A stretch of DNA of 48,002 bases from Prochlorococcus sp. MIT 0701 (GCF_000760295.1 NZ_JNBA01000028.1:1-48002), one strand, 5' to 3'. Counted from the stretch's first letter, positions 9,335 to 18,655 are shown. A program made the numbers and translations. Notes: generated by a model from the letters alone, not told the origin.

Positions 9335-10753
9335 ATGACCAAGCCTGAGTTGCGATTCGGCATGCCAATGAAGCCCACAGCCCACAAAAAAGAAAAACCA
9401 TCGGTGGCCTTTGCCCATTTGGGCTGTGAGAAAAATCGCGTTGACACCGAACACATGCTGGGACTGCTTACAGAAGCGGGCTATAGCGTCAGCAGCGATG
9501 AAAACGATGCTGCCGTGGTGGTGGTCAACACCTGCAGCTTCATCCAGGACGCGCGGGAGGAATCAGTTCGGACGTTGATTGGGCTAGCAGAACAGGGCAA
9601 GGAACTGATCATCGCCGGATGCCTTGCCCAACATTTTCAGGAGGAACTGCTCGAGTCAATCCCAGAGGCAAAAGCAATCGTCGGCACCGGTGACTATCAG
9701 CACATCGTGGATGTGCTGAAGCGAGTCGAAGCGGGTGAACGGGTGAACCGCGTCAGCGCAGTCCCCACATTTGTTGGCGATGAGACTCTCCCCCGGCAGC
9801 GCACCACTGATCAGGCTGTGGCTTATCTGAAAGTTGCGGAGGGCTGTGATTACCGCTGTGCCTTCTGCATCATCCCAAAGCTGCGTGGCGACCAGCGCAG
9901 CCGAACGGTGGAGTCGATTGTGGCAGAGGCGCACCAGCTAGCTGAGCAGGGGGTGCAGGAACTGATCCTGATCAGCCAAATCACAACCAACTACGGCCTT
10001 GACCTCTATGGCAAGCCCAAATTTGCAGAGCTACTTCAGGCACTGGGGGAGGTAGACATCCCCTGGGTGAGGGTGCATTACGCCTACCCCACTGGCCTCA
10101 CTCCGGAGGTGCTGGCAGCCTATCGGGAGGTGCCAAATGTGCTTCCCTATCTCGACCTTCCACTGCAACACAGCCATCCAGAGGTGCTACGGGCTATGAA
10201 CCGACCCTGGCAAACGGATGTGAACGAACGGCTATTAGATCGGATTCGTGAGCAGCTACCAGACGCAGTCCTGCGTACCACGCTCATCGTCGGCTTCCCC
10301 GGAGAAACTGAAGATCACTTCAATCACCTAGCCGCCTTCATAGAACGGCAGCGTTTTGATCACGTTGGCGTGTTCACCTTTTCTCCAGAAGATGGAACCG
10401 CCGCAGCCGATCTGCCAGGCCAGGTAGACCCCTCAATCGCCGCAGCCCGCAAGGATCGATTGATGGCGCTTCAGCAACCCATCTCAGCGGAAAGGAACCA
10501 ACGATGGGTTGGACGCACCATCGATGTGCTGATCGAGCAGCACAACCCCGAAACCGGAGCAATGATTGGCCGCTGCGATCGTTTCGCTCCGGAGGTGGAT
10601 GGCGAGGTGTTGGTAGTGCCGAGTGAGAAAGGTCTGCAGGCCAGTCCAGGAACGATGGTTCCTGTATTCATTACCGGTTCTGATGTCTATGACCTCACCG
10701 GACAGCTGGTAGACAGCAACTCCATGGCGGTCACAGCCCAGACGTCTAAGTGA
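9335..10753 (+). CDS. rimO: Ribosomal protein S12 methylthiotransferase RimO
   Basis: Radical SAM enzyme that adds a methylthio group to the conserved aspartate of ribosomal protein S12. The N-terminal UPF0004 domain holds the second Fe-S cluster ligands C31, C67 and C96. The radical SAM motif CDYRCAFC lies at 171-178, and a C-terminal TRAM domain starts near 395. QRSRTVESI and [10 protein letters not shown] are MTTase-family stretches. Length 472 includes an N-terminal extension of about 20 residues; Met10 or Met12 are possible alternative starts. Its stop overlaps the GTG of the downstream MFS gene. Confidence 0.95.
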   Translation: MTKPELRFGMPMKPTAHKKEKPSVAFAHLGCEKNRVDTEHMLGLLTEAGYSVSSDENDAAVVVVNTCSFIQDAREESVRTLIGLAEQGKELIIAGCLAQHFQEELLESIPEAKAIVGTGDYQHIVDVLKRVEAGERVNRVSAVPTFVGDETLPRQRTTDQAVAYLKVAEGCDYRCAFCIIPKLRGDQRSRTVESIVAEAHQLAEQGVQELILISQITTNYGLDLYGKPKFAELLQALGEVDIPWVRVHYAYPTGLTPEVLAAYREVPNVLPYLDLPLQHSHPEVLRAMNRPWQTDVNERLLDRIREQLPDAVLRTTLIVGFPGETEDHFNHLAAFIERQRFDHVGVFTFSPEDGTAAADLPGQVDPSIAAARKDRLMALQQPISAERNQRWVGRTIDVLIEQHNPETGAMIGRCDRFAPEVDGEVLVVPSEKGLQASPGTMVPVFITGSDVYDLTGQLVDSNSMAVTAQTSK

Positions 10754-11985
10754 GTCCATTCCCCTGTTTGCGAGCCCATCAACGCAACATCTTTCTGACA
10801 GCCTCTGGCATCAGTACAGCAGGCTCGTTCGCTGGAATGACTGCCAAAGGCTGGATCCTCATGGACGGCACCAACAATCCAATGTTGCTTGCCGCCCACT
10901 TCGCCGCCCTTTCCCTGCCAACCCTGCTGGTCAGTGGAGCAGCCGGTACCTGCACAGACCGCTTCGGCTGTGAACGGGTTCTTGTGCAAGCCCAGTGGGG
11001 CCTTCTAGCAGCTGCGTTACTGGGAGCACTGGCCATTCCTCTGATGTCAGGAACCGCGCTAGTAACAATGCTATTAACCAGCACGTTGCTTGTCGGGATA
11101 GCGAGTGCTTACGAACTCACTGCCCGCAATAAATACTGCGCCCTGTTGATAGACGAGCCCAATCAACTGGCCCCCTATCTCTCTAGTTTTGCGGTTGTGT
11201 TCAACGTAGGCAAACTCGTTGGGCCGCCCATAGGAGGCTGGTTACTTGTGATCACAGGGCCTGCGGCTGCCCTCAGCATCGATGCCGCTAGTTACTTACT
11301 ACCGATCGCCAGCCTCCTCTGGTTACTAGATCCCAACCGAAGCCAAGAACAACGCAGTGTTCCGGGTAAGCAATCAACAATGCTCTATGCATGGCACAAC
11401 AGCGGCTCTTCGCTTCGACATGTGCTGGGCTTCACCGCAACAGTCTGCTTGGTAGGTTTTTTCCACCCTGGTCTAGCCCCTCTAATCGCCGACCAGGTAT
11501 TGGGTTCAGATCCGAGAGATCTTGGAGTGTTCACCAGCGTGCTTGCAGCAGGGAGCATTGCTGGGGGGGTGGTACTACAACGCAATAGCCACCGATTCTG
11601 TAGACGCCCATTTTTGACTCTGAGTGGGTTCGCTCTCATCACTGCCATCGCCCAATTGGGAATGGCTCAAACTGAAAACACACCACTAGCATTCAGCCTC
11701 ACAATGACCCTGCTGATTGGAGCTGGTACTGCAGGCCTATTGAGCAGCTGCAACATGATCACCCAAGTTGGGTCTCCTCAGGTCTTGCGTGGGCGCATGG
11801 CAGGACTAAGTCAAATAGCCTTCCTTGGGGGAGGAGGGATCAGTGGCATTCTTGCCGCTCAGATGGTGATTTCAACGGGCTTATCCACGACCTTCGCCAC
11901 CGCAGGTGGAATCGGACTTGGCCTAGCCCTCTGGGGGTTCTGGCAAAAAGGCAGAACCGTACTAGAGGAGGTCAGATCAGTTTGA
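10750..11985 (+). CDS. MFS family transporter
   Basis: Twelve-helix major facilitator superfamily permease of 411 residues. The cytoplasmic loop after helix 2 carries [13 protein letters not shown], a variant of the MFS loop 2-3 motif. Hydrophobic helices continue to the end. It resembles the MFS_3 (enterobactin exporter-like) group of cyanobacterial drug or siderophore exporters, but the substrate cannot be assigned. The GTG start overlaps the rimO stop as GTGA, implying coupled translation. Its last 14 bases overlap the convergent petL gene on the other strand. Confidence 0.88.
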   Translation: MSPFPCLRAHQRNIFLTASGISTAGSFAGMTAKGWILMDGTNNPMLLAAHFAALSLPTLLVSGAAGTCTDRFGCERVLVQAQWGLLAAALLGALAIPLMSGTALVTMLLTSTLLVGIASAYELTARNKYCALLIDEPNQLAPYLSSFAVVFNVGKLVGPPIGGWLLVITGPAAALSIDAASYLLPIASLLWLLDPNRSQEQRSVPGKQSTMLYAWHNSGSSLRHVLGFTATVCLVGFFHPGLAPLIADQVLGSDPRDLGVFTSVLAAGSIAGGVVLQRNSHRFCRRPFLTLSGFALITAIAQLGMAQTENTPLAFSLTMTLLIGAGTAGLLSSCNMITQVGSPQVLRGRMAGLSQIAFLGGGGISGILAAQMVISTGLSTTFATAGGIGLGLALWGFWQKGRTVLEEVRSV

Positions 11986-12064
11986 TGCCTTTAAGAACCT
12001 TGGTTAGTGCGAATGCCGCCACAAGTCCAGCTACGACGAACACCAAATAAAAAACGACGCCCAT
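11972..12064 (-). CDS. petL: Cytochrome b6f complex subunit PetL
   Basis: A 30-residue single-helix protein that starts MGVVFYLVFVVAG and ends KGIKLI. This closely follows cyanobacterial PetL as I recall it from Mastigocladus (VFYIVF near the start, KSIKLI at the end). PetL is a small peripheral subunit that stabilises the dimeric cytochrome b6f complex in the thylakoid membrane. It is too short for ordinary ORF cut-offs and converges on, and overlaps by 14 bases, the MFS gene. It is divergent from the B12-binding radical SAM gene, so its promoter lies in 12065-12215. Confidence 0.85.
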   Translation of the reverse strand: MGVVFYLVFVVAGLVAAFALTKVLKGIKLI

Positions 12065-12215
12065 GTGCAACAAATCAGGTGAACACCATTAGATCAGAAA
12101 TCGGGCCGTCACTTCCTCAAAGCGCCTAAGGTTTCAGCAATTCCCTATCCAACACTCGGAGAGGTTTCAGCCCCGAGTCGACCTTCTGCAACTCTTCTCT
12201 GTCGCATAGATCTGC

Positions 12216-13790
12216 ATGCGCACTCTCTTTATCTACCCAAAGTTCCCCAAGACATTCTGGAGCTACGAGAAGATCCTCGAGCTGGTGAACCGCAAGGTGC
12301 TGCTTCCACCTCTCGGACTGGTCACCGTGGCAGCCCTACTGCCTCAAGAATGGGAGATGAAGCTCGTTGATCGCAACGTCCGAGAACTCAGCGAAGCCGA
12401 ATGGCAATGGGCCGAGCTTGTTGTGATCTCTGGAATGATCGTTCAAAAAGACGACATGCAGCGGCAAATCGCTGAGGCCAAACGACGTGGTCTTGCGGTT
12501 GCGGTTGGAGGTCCATTCGCCAGCTCTACGCCAGAAGCTCCCGAAATCGGTCTAGCAGATTTCAAGGTGCTGGATGAAGGAGAGATCACCCTGCCAATGT
12601 TTGTGGAGGCCATTCAACGCGGTGACACCAGCGGCCGCTTCAGTGCGGAAGGAAACAAGCCTGATGTGACCTCAACTCCCATCCCTCGCTTTGACCTTCT
12701 AGAGCTGGATGCCTACGACTCCATGTCCGTTCAGTTTTCTAGGGGTTGTCCATTCAATTGCGAGTTCTGCGACATCATCGTGCTGTATGGGCGCAAACCA
12801 CGTACGAAAACACCCGAGCAATTAATTTCCGAGCTTCAGTCGATTTACGACTTGGGCTGGCGCCGCTCGATCTTTCTTGTGGATGACAACTTCATCGGCA
12901 ATAAACGCAATGCCAAGTTGTTACTACCAGCCATTCGACAATGGCAGGAAGAGAAAGGCTATCCCTTTAGTTTCGCTACTGAAGCTTCTGTAGATCTCGC
13001 CGATGACGATGAGATGATGCGAATGATGCACGAAGCACGCTTCGAGAGTGTTTTCTTGGGAATTGAAACACCTGATGAGGCCAGTCTAGAAACAGCTGGA
13101 AAAATTCAAAACACACGTCATCCTCTCGATGAAGCTGTCAACAAAATCACCACAAATGGGATCCGAGTAATGGCAGGCTTCATCATCGGATTTGATGGTG
13201 AAAAAGATGGAGCAGGAGCTCGGATTGTTGATTTCGTAACTCGCACTGGCATCCCCGCCGCAATGATGGGAATGCTCCAGGCCTTGCCAAACACAGCCCT
13301 ATGGCATCGCCTAGAGCAAGAGGGTCGCCTGATTGAGGACAAGGATGCTGCCAAAGGAGTCAATCAAACCAATCTTCTGAATTTCCAGCCCACCAGACCC
13401 ATCAGAGACATCGCCAACGAATACGTCGATGCATTCTGTGCTCTTTATGAGCCCAACGCCTATATGGATCGCGTCTACTCCTACTACCTAAAAATGGGAG
13501 CTCCTCGTTGGCAAGGGACAGCAACATTACCCAGCTGGATCGATATTCGCGCTCTAGCCATTGTCGTCTGGAGACAAGGCATCAAACGCAACACCCGCAG
13601 CCGTTTCTGGCGCTACATGCTGGGCATGGCACGAAAAAATCCAGCCATGCTTGAACAGTTCTTAGTTGTACTGGCCCACAACGAACATTTCATGGAATAC
13701 CGATCCATTGTGCAGCGAGAGATTCGAGAACAGCTTGAATCAATTCCACCAGAGGAGCCCAGCCCCCAAAAAACGTTGCAACCTGTCTGA
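12216..13790 (+). CDS. B12-binding domain radical SAM protein (DUF4070 type)
   Basis: Class B-like radical SAM protein: an N-terminal cobalamin-binding-like domain (residues 1-145, with LLPPLGLVTVAALLP and VAVGGPFASS), a radical SAM core with CPFNCEFC near 180-187, and a C-terminal DUF4070-like region (about 375-505). This group includes methyltransferases and cyclases such as HpnP (hopanoid 2-methylation) and BchE relatives. The substrate cannot be assigned. The sequence does not carry the classical B12 DxHxxG motif, so cobalamin binding may be through the non-canonical mode of this family. Length 524 is typical. It converges on the DUF4346 gene with a 15-base gap. Confidence 0.88.
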   Translation: MRTLFIYPKFPKTFWSYEKILELVNRKVLLPPLGLVTVAALLPQEWEMKLVDRNVRELSEAEWQWAELVVISGMIVQKDDMQRQIAEAKRRGLAVAVGGPFASSTPEAPEIGLADFKVLDEGEITLPMFVEAIQRGDTSGRFSAEGNKPDVTSTPIPRFDLLELDAYDSMSVQFSRGCPFNCEFCDIIVLYGRKPRTKTPEQLISELQSIYDLGWRRSIFLVDDNFIGNKRNAKLLLPAIRQWQEEKGYPFSFATEASVDLADDDEMMRMMHEARFESVFLGIETPDEASLETAGKIQNTRHPLDEAVNKITTNGIRVMAGFIIGFDGEKDGAGARIVDFVTRTGIPAAMMGMLQALPNTALWHRLEQEGRLIEDKDAAKGVNQTNLLNFQPTRPIRDIANEYVDAFCALYEPNAYMDRVYSYYLKMGAPRWQGTATLPSWIDIRALAIVVWRQGIKRNTRSRFWRYMLGMARKNPAMLEQFLVVLAHNEHFMEYRSIVQREIREQLESIPPEEPSPQKTLQPV

Positions 13791-13805
13791 ATTGAACCTC
13801 AAAGC

Positions 13806-14177
13806 TCAATCTTGAACATAAGGCGTACCGCTGAGAAGACAGCTCTCAGCGCGTTGCAGTTCCCTGCCCAGATAAAGAGCATGGTCAAGTCTGCTCAAGG
13901 GATGTGGACCCTTCCCTTCTGTGAGCTGAATCCCTAGTTGCTTGGCAGTTCTTCCCCTGTAGACAGTCGCTGGGGATAGTGTGCCTCCCCGACAAGCAAG
14001 GACCTCACCACTAACAGGATCGATGGCTCGGCCATGCTCATCAACATCGTTCAGGTAATGCTCCACGACCAGTTCTGAAGCTGAAGCATCCACCCGAATC
14101 AAGAAATAGCCACTTGGATCAAGCGCAATAAAGCGCTGCGAAAGCTGATCATCTATGGCACTGATGGCATCAGACAT
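13806..14177 (-). CDS. DUF4346 protein
   Basis: A 123-residue protein conserved in cyanobacteria and of unknown function. Recognisable family stretches are RFIALDPSGYFLIRVD near 15, VVEHYLNDVDEHGRAIDP near 37, YRGRTAKQLGI near 73 and SRLDHALYLGRELQRAE near 94. It has no signal peptide or membrane segment. The family also occurs as a domain in methyltransferase-like proteins, but that says little about the stand-alone form. It starts with ATG and has no same-strand neighbour close enough to suggest an operon. Confidence 0.8.
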   Translation of the reverse strand: MSDAISAIDDQLSQRFIALDPSGYFLIRVDASASELVVEHYLNDVDEHGRAIDPVSGEVLACRGGTLSPATVYRGRTAKQLGIQLTEGKGPHPLSRLDHALYLGRELQRAESCLLSGTPYVQD

Positions 14178-14549
14178 CGCTGGGGGGGGAATGGTTCTCT
14201 GGACGATTTCTTAAGCCTACAAATCAGAGCCTTGGGCTACAAGCTAGAAGCAAGGGATCAGCTACTGACAATCCTCATAAAGCCAAAGGTAACAATCAAT
14301 CTGCGCTCCTCTTCACCATTGCCCTTCTCATATGCAAATCTAAATGCAAGCCTTCCAAGATCAGTCAAAAGATCACCGCATAGGATCATGACTCAATGCC
14401 TCCTAAGCAGAGGCAAATTCATCAACGTCTTAACGTTGCCTGCAAACTCAAGATCATGATCTTGAACAATGCAGAAGTAAAAGCATCATCACTCCTCCCA
14501 AAAGGTAGTACTAGCTATATTTTACCCAAACATAAAGACCAGCCAATAA
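14178..14549. other. Intergenic stretch with a hairpin and an 18-bp perfect palindrome
   Basis: No convincing gene. A hairpin (CAACGT-CTTA-ACGTTG) lies at 14423-14438, followed ten bases later by an 18-bp perfect palindrome at 14448-14465 (TCAAGATCATGATCTTGA). The possible plus-strand frames at 14232-14459 and 14396-14608 have no family resemblance and poor start context. The palindromic pair could be a protein-binding site or part of a small RNA. Confidence 0.5.
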
Positions 14550-14894
14550 TCACAGACTTGGAAGCCCAAGTTTACATTGTGGATATTTCTTTGCAGTTCG
14601 CTCAATAACCCATGCATACATATCAGGCCCATGCTCTTTTTCGATTTCTTCTGTAATCACCGAAATACTTGTCTTGGTATTCTCAAGACTAAGATGACCC
14701 CATCCAAACCAGGAACAAGTTGCATCTATCCAACCAATATCTCTACCTAGATTAATCATCTCAGTGTCTCTTGTGATCTCAGTTGAGTTGTCTTTATTCT
14801 CTTCGACTCCAAGTTCAGGCTGAGCGTCCACAGGCAGAGAACTCAGAATCAGTTGCAACAACAACAACGAACGTATCATCGAACAAAAGACCAT
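14550..14894 (-). CDS. Small putative secreted protein, unknown
   Basis: Not recognised. The 114-residue product begins with a likely signal peptide (MIRSLLLLQLILSSLPVDAQ from Met6, cleavage near the DAQ). An acidic segment of about 20 residues follows, then a region with two cysteines (ATCSWFGWG and KKYPQCKLG) that could form a disulfide once exported. Either Met1 (14894) or Met6 (14879) may be the start; Met6 gives a cleaner signal sequence. It is AT-rich relative to its neighbours. Flanking genes give no functional clue. Confidence 0.6.
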   Translation of the reverse strand: MVFCSMIRSLLLLQLILSSLPVDAQPELGVEENKDNSTEITRDTEMINLGRDIGWIDATCSWFGWGHLSLENTKTSISVITEEIEKEHGPDMYAWVIERTAKKYPQCKLGLPSL

Positions 14895-15008
14895 CGTAGG
14901 CGATCAAAGTATTCTAGCTTAGAAACAGCTAACGATAATTGATTCACAAAATTGAGCTCAAGCAATCGCCATGAGGGCTCGGCTAGATGAATGAAGCATG
15001 AGTGAAAG

Positions 15009-16145
15009 TTATTCCACAATTAACTGAGGGGGATGCTCAACCCGAAACGGCAAATCAGAATTAACCGACTCAATCTCCTCAAGCATGAGAGGGTTCACCT
15101 TACGCAGCCAGCCACGGATCAAAGCATCCATACGAGGTTCATACCAACGATGCAAGCTGGCATGGGGCTTCGCCACAAAGCCCCTGCGGCGCTTGTGTTG
15201 ACCGCCTGCACCAGGATCAAAATTCTCTAAACCATGTTCCAACGCCCAGGCAATCGGCGCGTAATAACAAACCTCGAAATGAAGGCAATCGATCTCCTCC
15301 TTGCTACCCCAATAACGCCCCCACAACATTCGTCCATCCTGTATACAAAGAGACATCGCTACGGGCTCTCTAGGGCTCTCACGATGGGCACTAAACAACA
15401 CCACTTGATCTCTGATCGACGAATCTGCCAAGGCCTCAAAAAAAGTCTCCGAGAGATACTTGCTTCCCCAAGGCCCCCAACGGGCGCAATGCTGCTCATA
15501 AAAACCATGCATACGCTGTAAGAGGTGCACATCAAGTTCTGCGCCTGTCAATGCCGATACCGTGAGCCCCGCCTGCTTGACAGCCTTACGTTCACGCTTG
15601 ATATTGCGCCGCTGATTGGCATTGAAGCTGTTGAGATAGTCCGAGAAATCAGACTGCCCATCTGCTGACCAAAGGCTCTGCTGGTTCAACCAAGTGGCAC
15701 AGCCAGCAGCTTCCGCCAAAAGCCGCCAATGCGGATCAACATACAGAAAGTTACAGCTGAGAATTTGGTTGCGACGCGCAAAAACATCGATGGTCTCCAA
15801 CATCAAAACTGTCAACTCTGTCTCGTCCTCCCCTGGCGCCACATAGAAGCGATAGCCCTGCACAGGGCTCACAGGACTCATCCCCAGCAGTTTTGGGTAA
15901 TACCCCAAACCAAGCTCACCTGCCAGGCGAGCAAAGGCCTGATCAAAAACAAATTCGCCATAACTATGCCCCTTGAGATATAGAGGGGCTAGCGCGACTG
16001 GCGTATCGCCTCGCCACAGCGCTAAGTGGAGGGGCTGCCAACCATGTTTGGCGGAAATGCTGCTTGAGTCTTCAAGAGCGGCAAGCCACCGCCAGCGAAA
16101 GAAAGGAATCGCCTGCTCACCAACCAGGCTTTCCCAGTGATGCAA
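15009..16145 (-). CDS. FemAB/GNAT-like acyltransferase (COG3146, DUF482)
   Basis: Cytosolic member of the peptidogalycan biosynthesis/recognition family with a double GNAT-like fold. Typical stretches are YLKGHSYGEFVFDQAFARLA near residue 58, NFLYVDPHW near 142, FNANQRRNIKRERKAV near 175, HFEVCYYAPIAWALEHGLEN near 290 and FDPGAGGQHKRRRGF near 311. The role of the family is unproven. The frame begins at TTG (16145), but a coding-looking stretch (ARWHRSIHEIPL) continues upstream in frame to about 16200 without ATG, GTG or TTG. The true start may be a rare codon, or the native start may be lost. A broken copy of its N-terminal third lies at 16791-16999. Confidence 0.85.
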   Translation of the reverse strand: MHHWESLVGEQAIPFFRWRWLAALEDSSSISAKHGWQPLHLALWRGDTPVALAPLYLKGHSYGEFVFDQAFARLAGELGLGYYPKLLGMSPVSPVQGYRFYVAPGEDETELTVLMLETIDVFARRNQILSCNFLYVDPHWRLLAEAAGCATWLNQQSLWSADGQSDFSDYLNSFNANQRRNIKRERKAVKQAGLTVSALTGAELDVHLLQRMHGFYEQHCARWGPWGSKYLSETFFEALADSSIRDQVVLFSAHRESPREPVAMSLCIQDGRMLWGRYWGSKEEIDCLHFEVCYYAPIAWALEHGLENFDPGAGGQHKRRRGFVAKPHASLHRWYEPRMDALIRGWLRKVNPLMLEEIESVNSDLPFRVEHPPQLIVE

Positions 16146-16237
16146 TGGGATCTCGTGAATGGAGCGGTGCCAGCGGGCTGAGAGGTTGGCGATTTGAAGC
16201 GCGCTTTGAGCACAGACTCAAACGACCATAACCAGCA

Positions 16238-16268
16238 GCCGAAGCCAGATGAAGCATGTGGCTTCGGC
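16238..16268. terminator. Strong 10-bp hairpin, possible terminator
   Basis: GCCGAAGCCA (16238-16247) pairs perfectly with TGGCTTCGGC (16259-16268) around an 11-base loop. The downstream T content is weak on both strands. On the minus strand it could end transcripts coming from the RibD-like operon before the FemAB-like gene. Confidence 0.45.
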
Positions 16269-16790
16269 GTTCTTAACCATTAATGATCAACTCTGTGCAT
16301 CAAAAGTTTTTGTTCATAAGACTGAGCAACATGACTGCTGCTGTTGCACTGACATCCACGCTAAAGACATCCTATAGGGAGGATTACAGCCACTGGAGTA
16401 ACAAGAGGAGGAGCGAGAAGTTCGGGTGTGACATCACCCATTGAGGCAGAGAAACAACCTAGAGCCTGCCAAATAGCTAAAGAGATACGCCCTATGGCAG
16501 TACCAAAAGATACAGGCAAGGGTTGATATAAGAAGTGTCTAACCTATGTTTCATCACAAGCAATCCTAAACTGACCCTTGAATAAATCTGAACCGAGAAT
16601 GAACTGGCTCACGGCATCATTCATCTAATCCTTCCAGCTAAGCTTGCCACATTTAATTAAACAATGAGGTCAGTTTGAGAAATTCTCATACAATTACTAA
16701 TTCTACAAAGGGCAAAAGAATTTCTCGGCTGCGGCTCATTCAACTCTCTGTCAGTGACTTAAATAGCCTGCTCCCACCAGCAGGCGCCAA
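16269..16790. other. Intergenic stretch without a supported gene
   Basis: About 520 bases between the hairpin and the FemAB-like gene fragment. All frames are interrupted and no RNA gene was recognised. Its position next to the pseudogene suggests decayed sequence from the same duplication or insertion event, but I could not align it to another part of the window. Confidence 0.5.
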
Positions 16791-16999
16791 GGCGGATCAA
16801 CATCTAGAACATTGCCGCTGAGAATCTGATTGCGACACAGAAAAGCGATAGCCCTGTACAGGGCTCACAGGACTCATGCCAAGAAGTTTTGGTTAATAAG
16901 CCCAAGCCAAGATCACCTGCCAAACGAGCAAAGGCCTGATCGAAAACAAACTCCCCATAGCTATGCCCCTTGAGATAAAGAGAGACCACCGCGAGCCTG
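16791..16999 (-). pseudogene. Decayed partial copy of the FemAB-like gene
   Basis: This segment matches two blocks of the FemAB-like gene at 15009-16145. 16792-16840 aligns with 15731-15779, and 16843-16999 aligns with 15847-16003, so about 67 bases are missing between the blocks. The translated match includes YLKGHSYGEFVFDQAFARLA, identical to the intact gene over those 20 residues. After LGLG the frame shifts because of base gains near the sequence matching PKLLGMS. No start or C-terminal part remains. It ends against the RibD-like gene. It is a relic of a partial duplication or of a second, deleted paralogue. Confidence 0.85.
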
Positions 17000-17009
17000 G
17001 CCCACTGAA

Positions 17010-17726
17010 TTAAACAGACCTGTCTGCTCTCGAGTCTTCAGTGCGCTTGCGCTCGTAACGCAGCAGTAGTTCATTGCCACTCAAGGGCTCAACGGTTTGC
17101 AAATGCCAAGCCTCAGCGTCGCCAAGGTCCTCTGGCAAACCACCGCCCTGAAAGGGAACCCATGCATGCATGCCACCAAGCAATTTTGGTGTGAGGGTGA
17201 GTTGCAACTCATCGACAACATCAGCCTTCAATAGCGATGCGGCCAGCTGAGCTCCACCCAACAAAACCAGTCGAGACAATCCAAGCTCAACTAATCGATG
17301 CAGCGTTTGAGGCCAATCTTGCTCAAACAACACCTGACGCTCGTAACCAACAGCAAGCACAGGATCTTTCGATCCCTCTGCTGACTGCAAATGGGGGCTC
17401 AACAGCCAACGCTCAATCGGCTGCTGAAAGAACGGCGCATCTGCTGAATACCACTGCTGACGACTAACAACCACTGCCTTGGGTTGCGCACTATGCCCGG
17501 CAAACTTGCGCTGGTTCAGCAAGTCCTGATCATGAATCAGACAGGTGCTGCGATGGGCACGCAATGTTCCCGCCCCGAGCAAGGCCCCATCAGCCCAAGC
17601 CAAAGCCTCTTCTAAAGCCCGACGATCCCCAACTCCTCCCAATTGGGCCGGCCCGCCGATCGCAGGAGCCAGGCGGCCATCAAGACTGATAGCCAGAACA
17701 AGACGAAGCCAAGACTGCTTTTGCAA
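17010..17726 (-). CDS. RibD C-terminal (dihydrofolate reductase-like) pyrimidine/pterin reductase
   Basis: Stand-alone RibD_C domain protein (238 residues) with a dihydrofolate-reductase-like fold. Members reduce 5-amino-6-ribosylaminouracil phosphate in riboflavin synthesis or related pterin-like substrates with NADPH. Visible motifs are LVLAISLDGRLA near 10, DGALLGAGTLRAHRST near 46, LVLLGGAQLAASLLKADVVDELQLTL near 155 (NADPH-site region) and the LLGG segment near 185. No deaminase domain is present. It begins with TTG, 8 bases after the double PTPS gene ends, so the two are likely one operon. That context makes a pterin substrate as plausible as the riboflavin one. Confidence 0.85.
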   Translation of the reverse strand: MQKQSWLRLVLAISLDGRLAPAIGGPAQLGGVGDRRALEEALAWADGALLGAGTLRAHRSTCLIHDQDLLNQRKFAGHSAQPKAVVVSRQQWYSADAPFFQQPIERWLLSPHLQSAEGSKDPVLAVGYERQVLFEQDWPQTLHRLVELGLSRLVLLGGAQLAASLLKADVVDELQLTLTPKLLGGMHAWVPFQGGGLPEDLGDAEAWHLQTVEPLSGNELLLRYERKRTEDSRADRSV

Positions 17727-17734
17727 ATGGTTGG

Positions 17735-18655
17735 TTAGTTGGCTGCCATGGCTTGAAAAACCTCAGGCATGGCTTCCAATCGTGGTGTTTCCGCATAGAC
17801 CTCAGCTGCATTATTAGGGCTTTCCTGCAACCGCACCTTATGGAGATGGACTCCAATCGCTCGAATCGGAGCCGCCAAACAATCAGAAATGTGCAAGGCA
17901 ATATTCTCTGCCGTTGGTACACAGTTAGCGAAATGGGGGATGTCTTTGTTTAAGAAGGTGTGATCAAACGGTTCCACCACAAGGTCATTCACGAGGCTTT
18001 GCAAAGCCCCTAGATCACAGACCATGCCTGTACGGGAGTCAATTTCTCCGCGCACGGTGATATCAACAAAATAGTTATGGCCATGCCCATGAGGCCGCGC
18101 ACATTTGCCATAAATAAGTTCGTTCTCCTCTTGGCTTAGTTCAGCTCTAGCCAATCGATGGGCAGCCGCAAAATGGGTACGGATTGTGAGATAGGCATCC
18201 ATGGCATCTCCGTGATAATCAGCCCAGAGGTTTTCTTGTTCGTAAAGCCGAATGGCCACGATAGGCAGATGAGAAATTAAACGAGTCCAGATGATCCTTA
18301 GCAGAGCCTCAGTCGTCGGCAGGCAGCCTTCTGGCCGAGAAAGATCAAACTCTGGCCAAGCATCATTAAGGAAGCGGAAATCAAGTTGATCGGTCACCTC
18401 AGACCGGATGGCGTGCTTCACCTCAGAGAGGTTCAACACCATGCCATCGACATTAAGCCCGCCAGCCATGGCGACGATCAACTCATAGTTGTGACCATGC
18501 CCAGAAGGCAAGGCACAAAAACCAAAGCGAGCAGCATTCTCATCCCCAGACAATTCTGGCAACCAGTAACGATGACTAGAGCTGAAACATGCTCGACGAG
18601 TGATCACACATCTGCGACCCTGTCCATGGCGTACCGAAACAGGGACGTCAGTCAT
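17735..18655 (-). CDS. Tandem-domain 6-pyruvoyl/6-carboxy-tetrahydropterin synthase family protein
   Basis: Two PTPS/QueD domains in one 306-residue chain. Domain 1 (about 16-155) has zinc ligands H28, H53 and H55 and nucleophile-position C47 (CALPSGHGHNY), but the catalytic Asp-His is Asp-Phe (D92-F93 in QLDFRFLND). Domain 2 (about 155-300) keeps H166, C185, H191, H193 and D231-H232 (FDHTFLN). Domain 2 should therefore be active on a dihydroneopterin triphosphate-type substrate, while domain 1 is probably structural or altered. It is likely co-transcribed with the RibD-like reductase. Pterin (for example cyanopterin-type) or queuosine precursors are the candidate products; the context favours a pterin. 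Confidence 0.88.
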   Translation of the reverse strand: MTDVPVSVRHGQGRRCVITRRACFSSSHRYWLPELSGDENAARFGFCALPSGHGHNYELIVAMAGGLNVDGMVLNLSEVKHAIRSEVTDQLDFRFLNDAWPEFDLSRPEGCLPTTEALLRIIWTRLISHLPIVAIRLYEQENLWADYHGDAMDAYLTIRTHFAAAHRLARAELSQEENELIYGKCARPHGHGHNYFVDITVRGEIDSRTGMVCDLGALQSLVNDLVVEPFDHTFLNKDIPHFANCVPTAENIALHISDCLAAPIRAIGVHLHKVRLQESPNNAAEVYAETPRLEAMPEVFQAMAAN

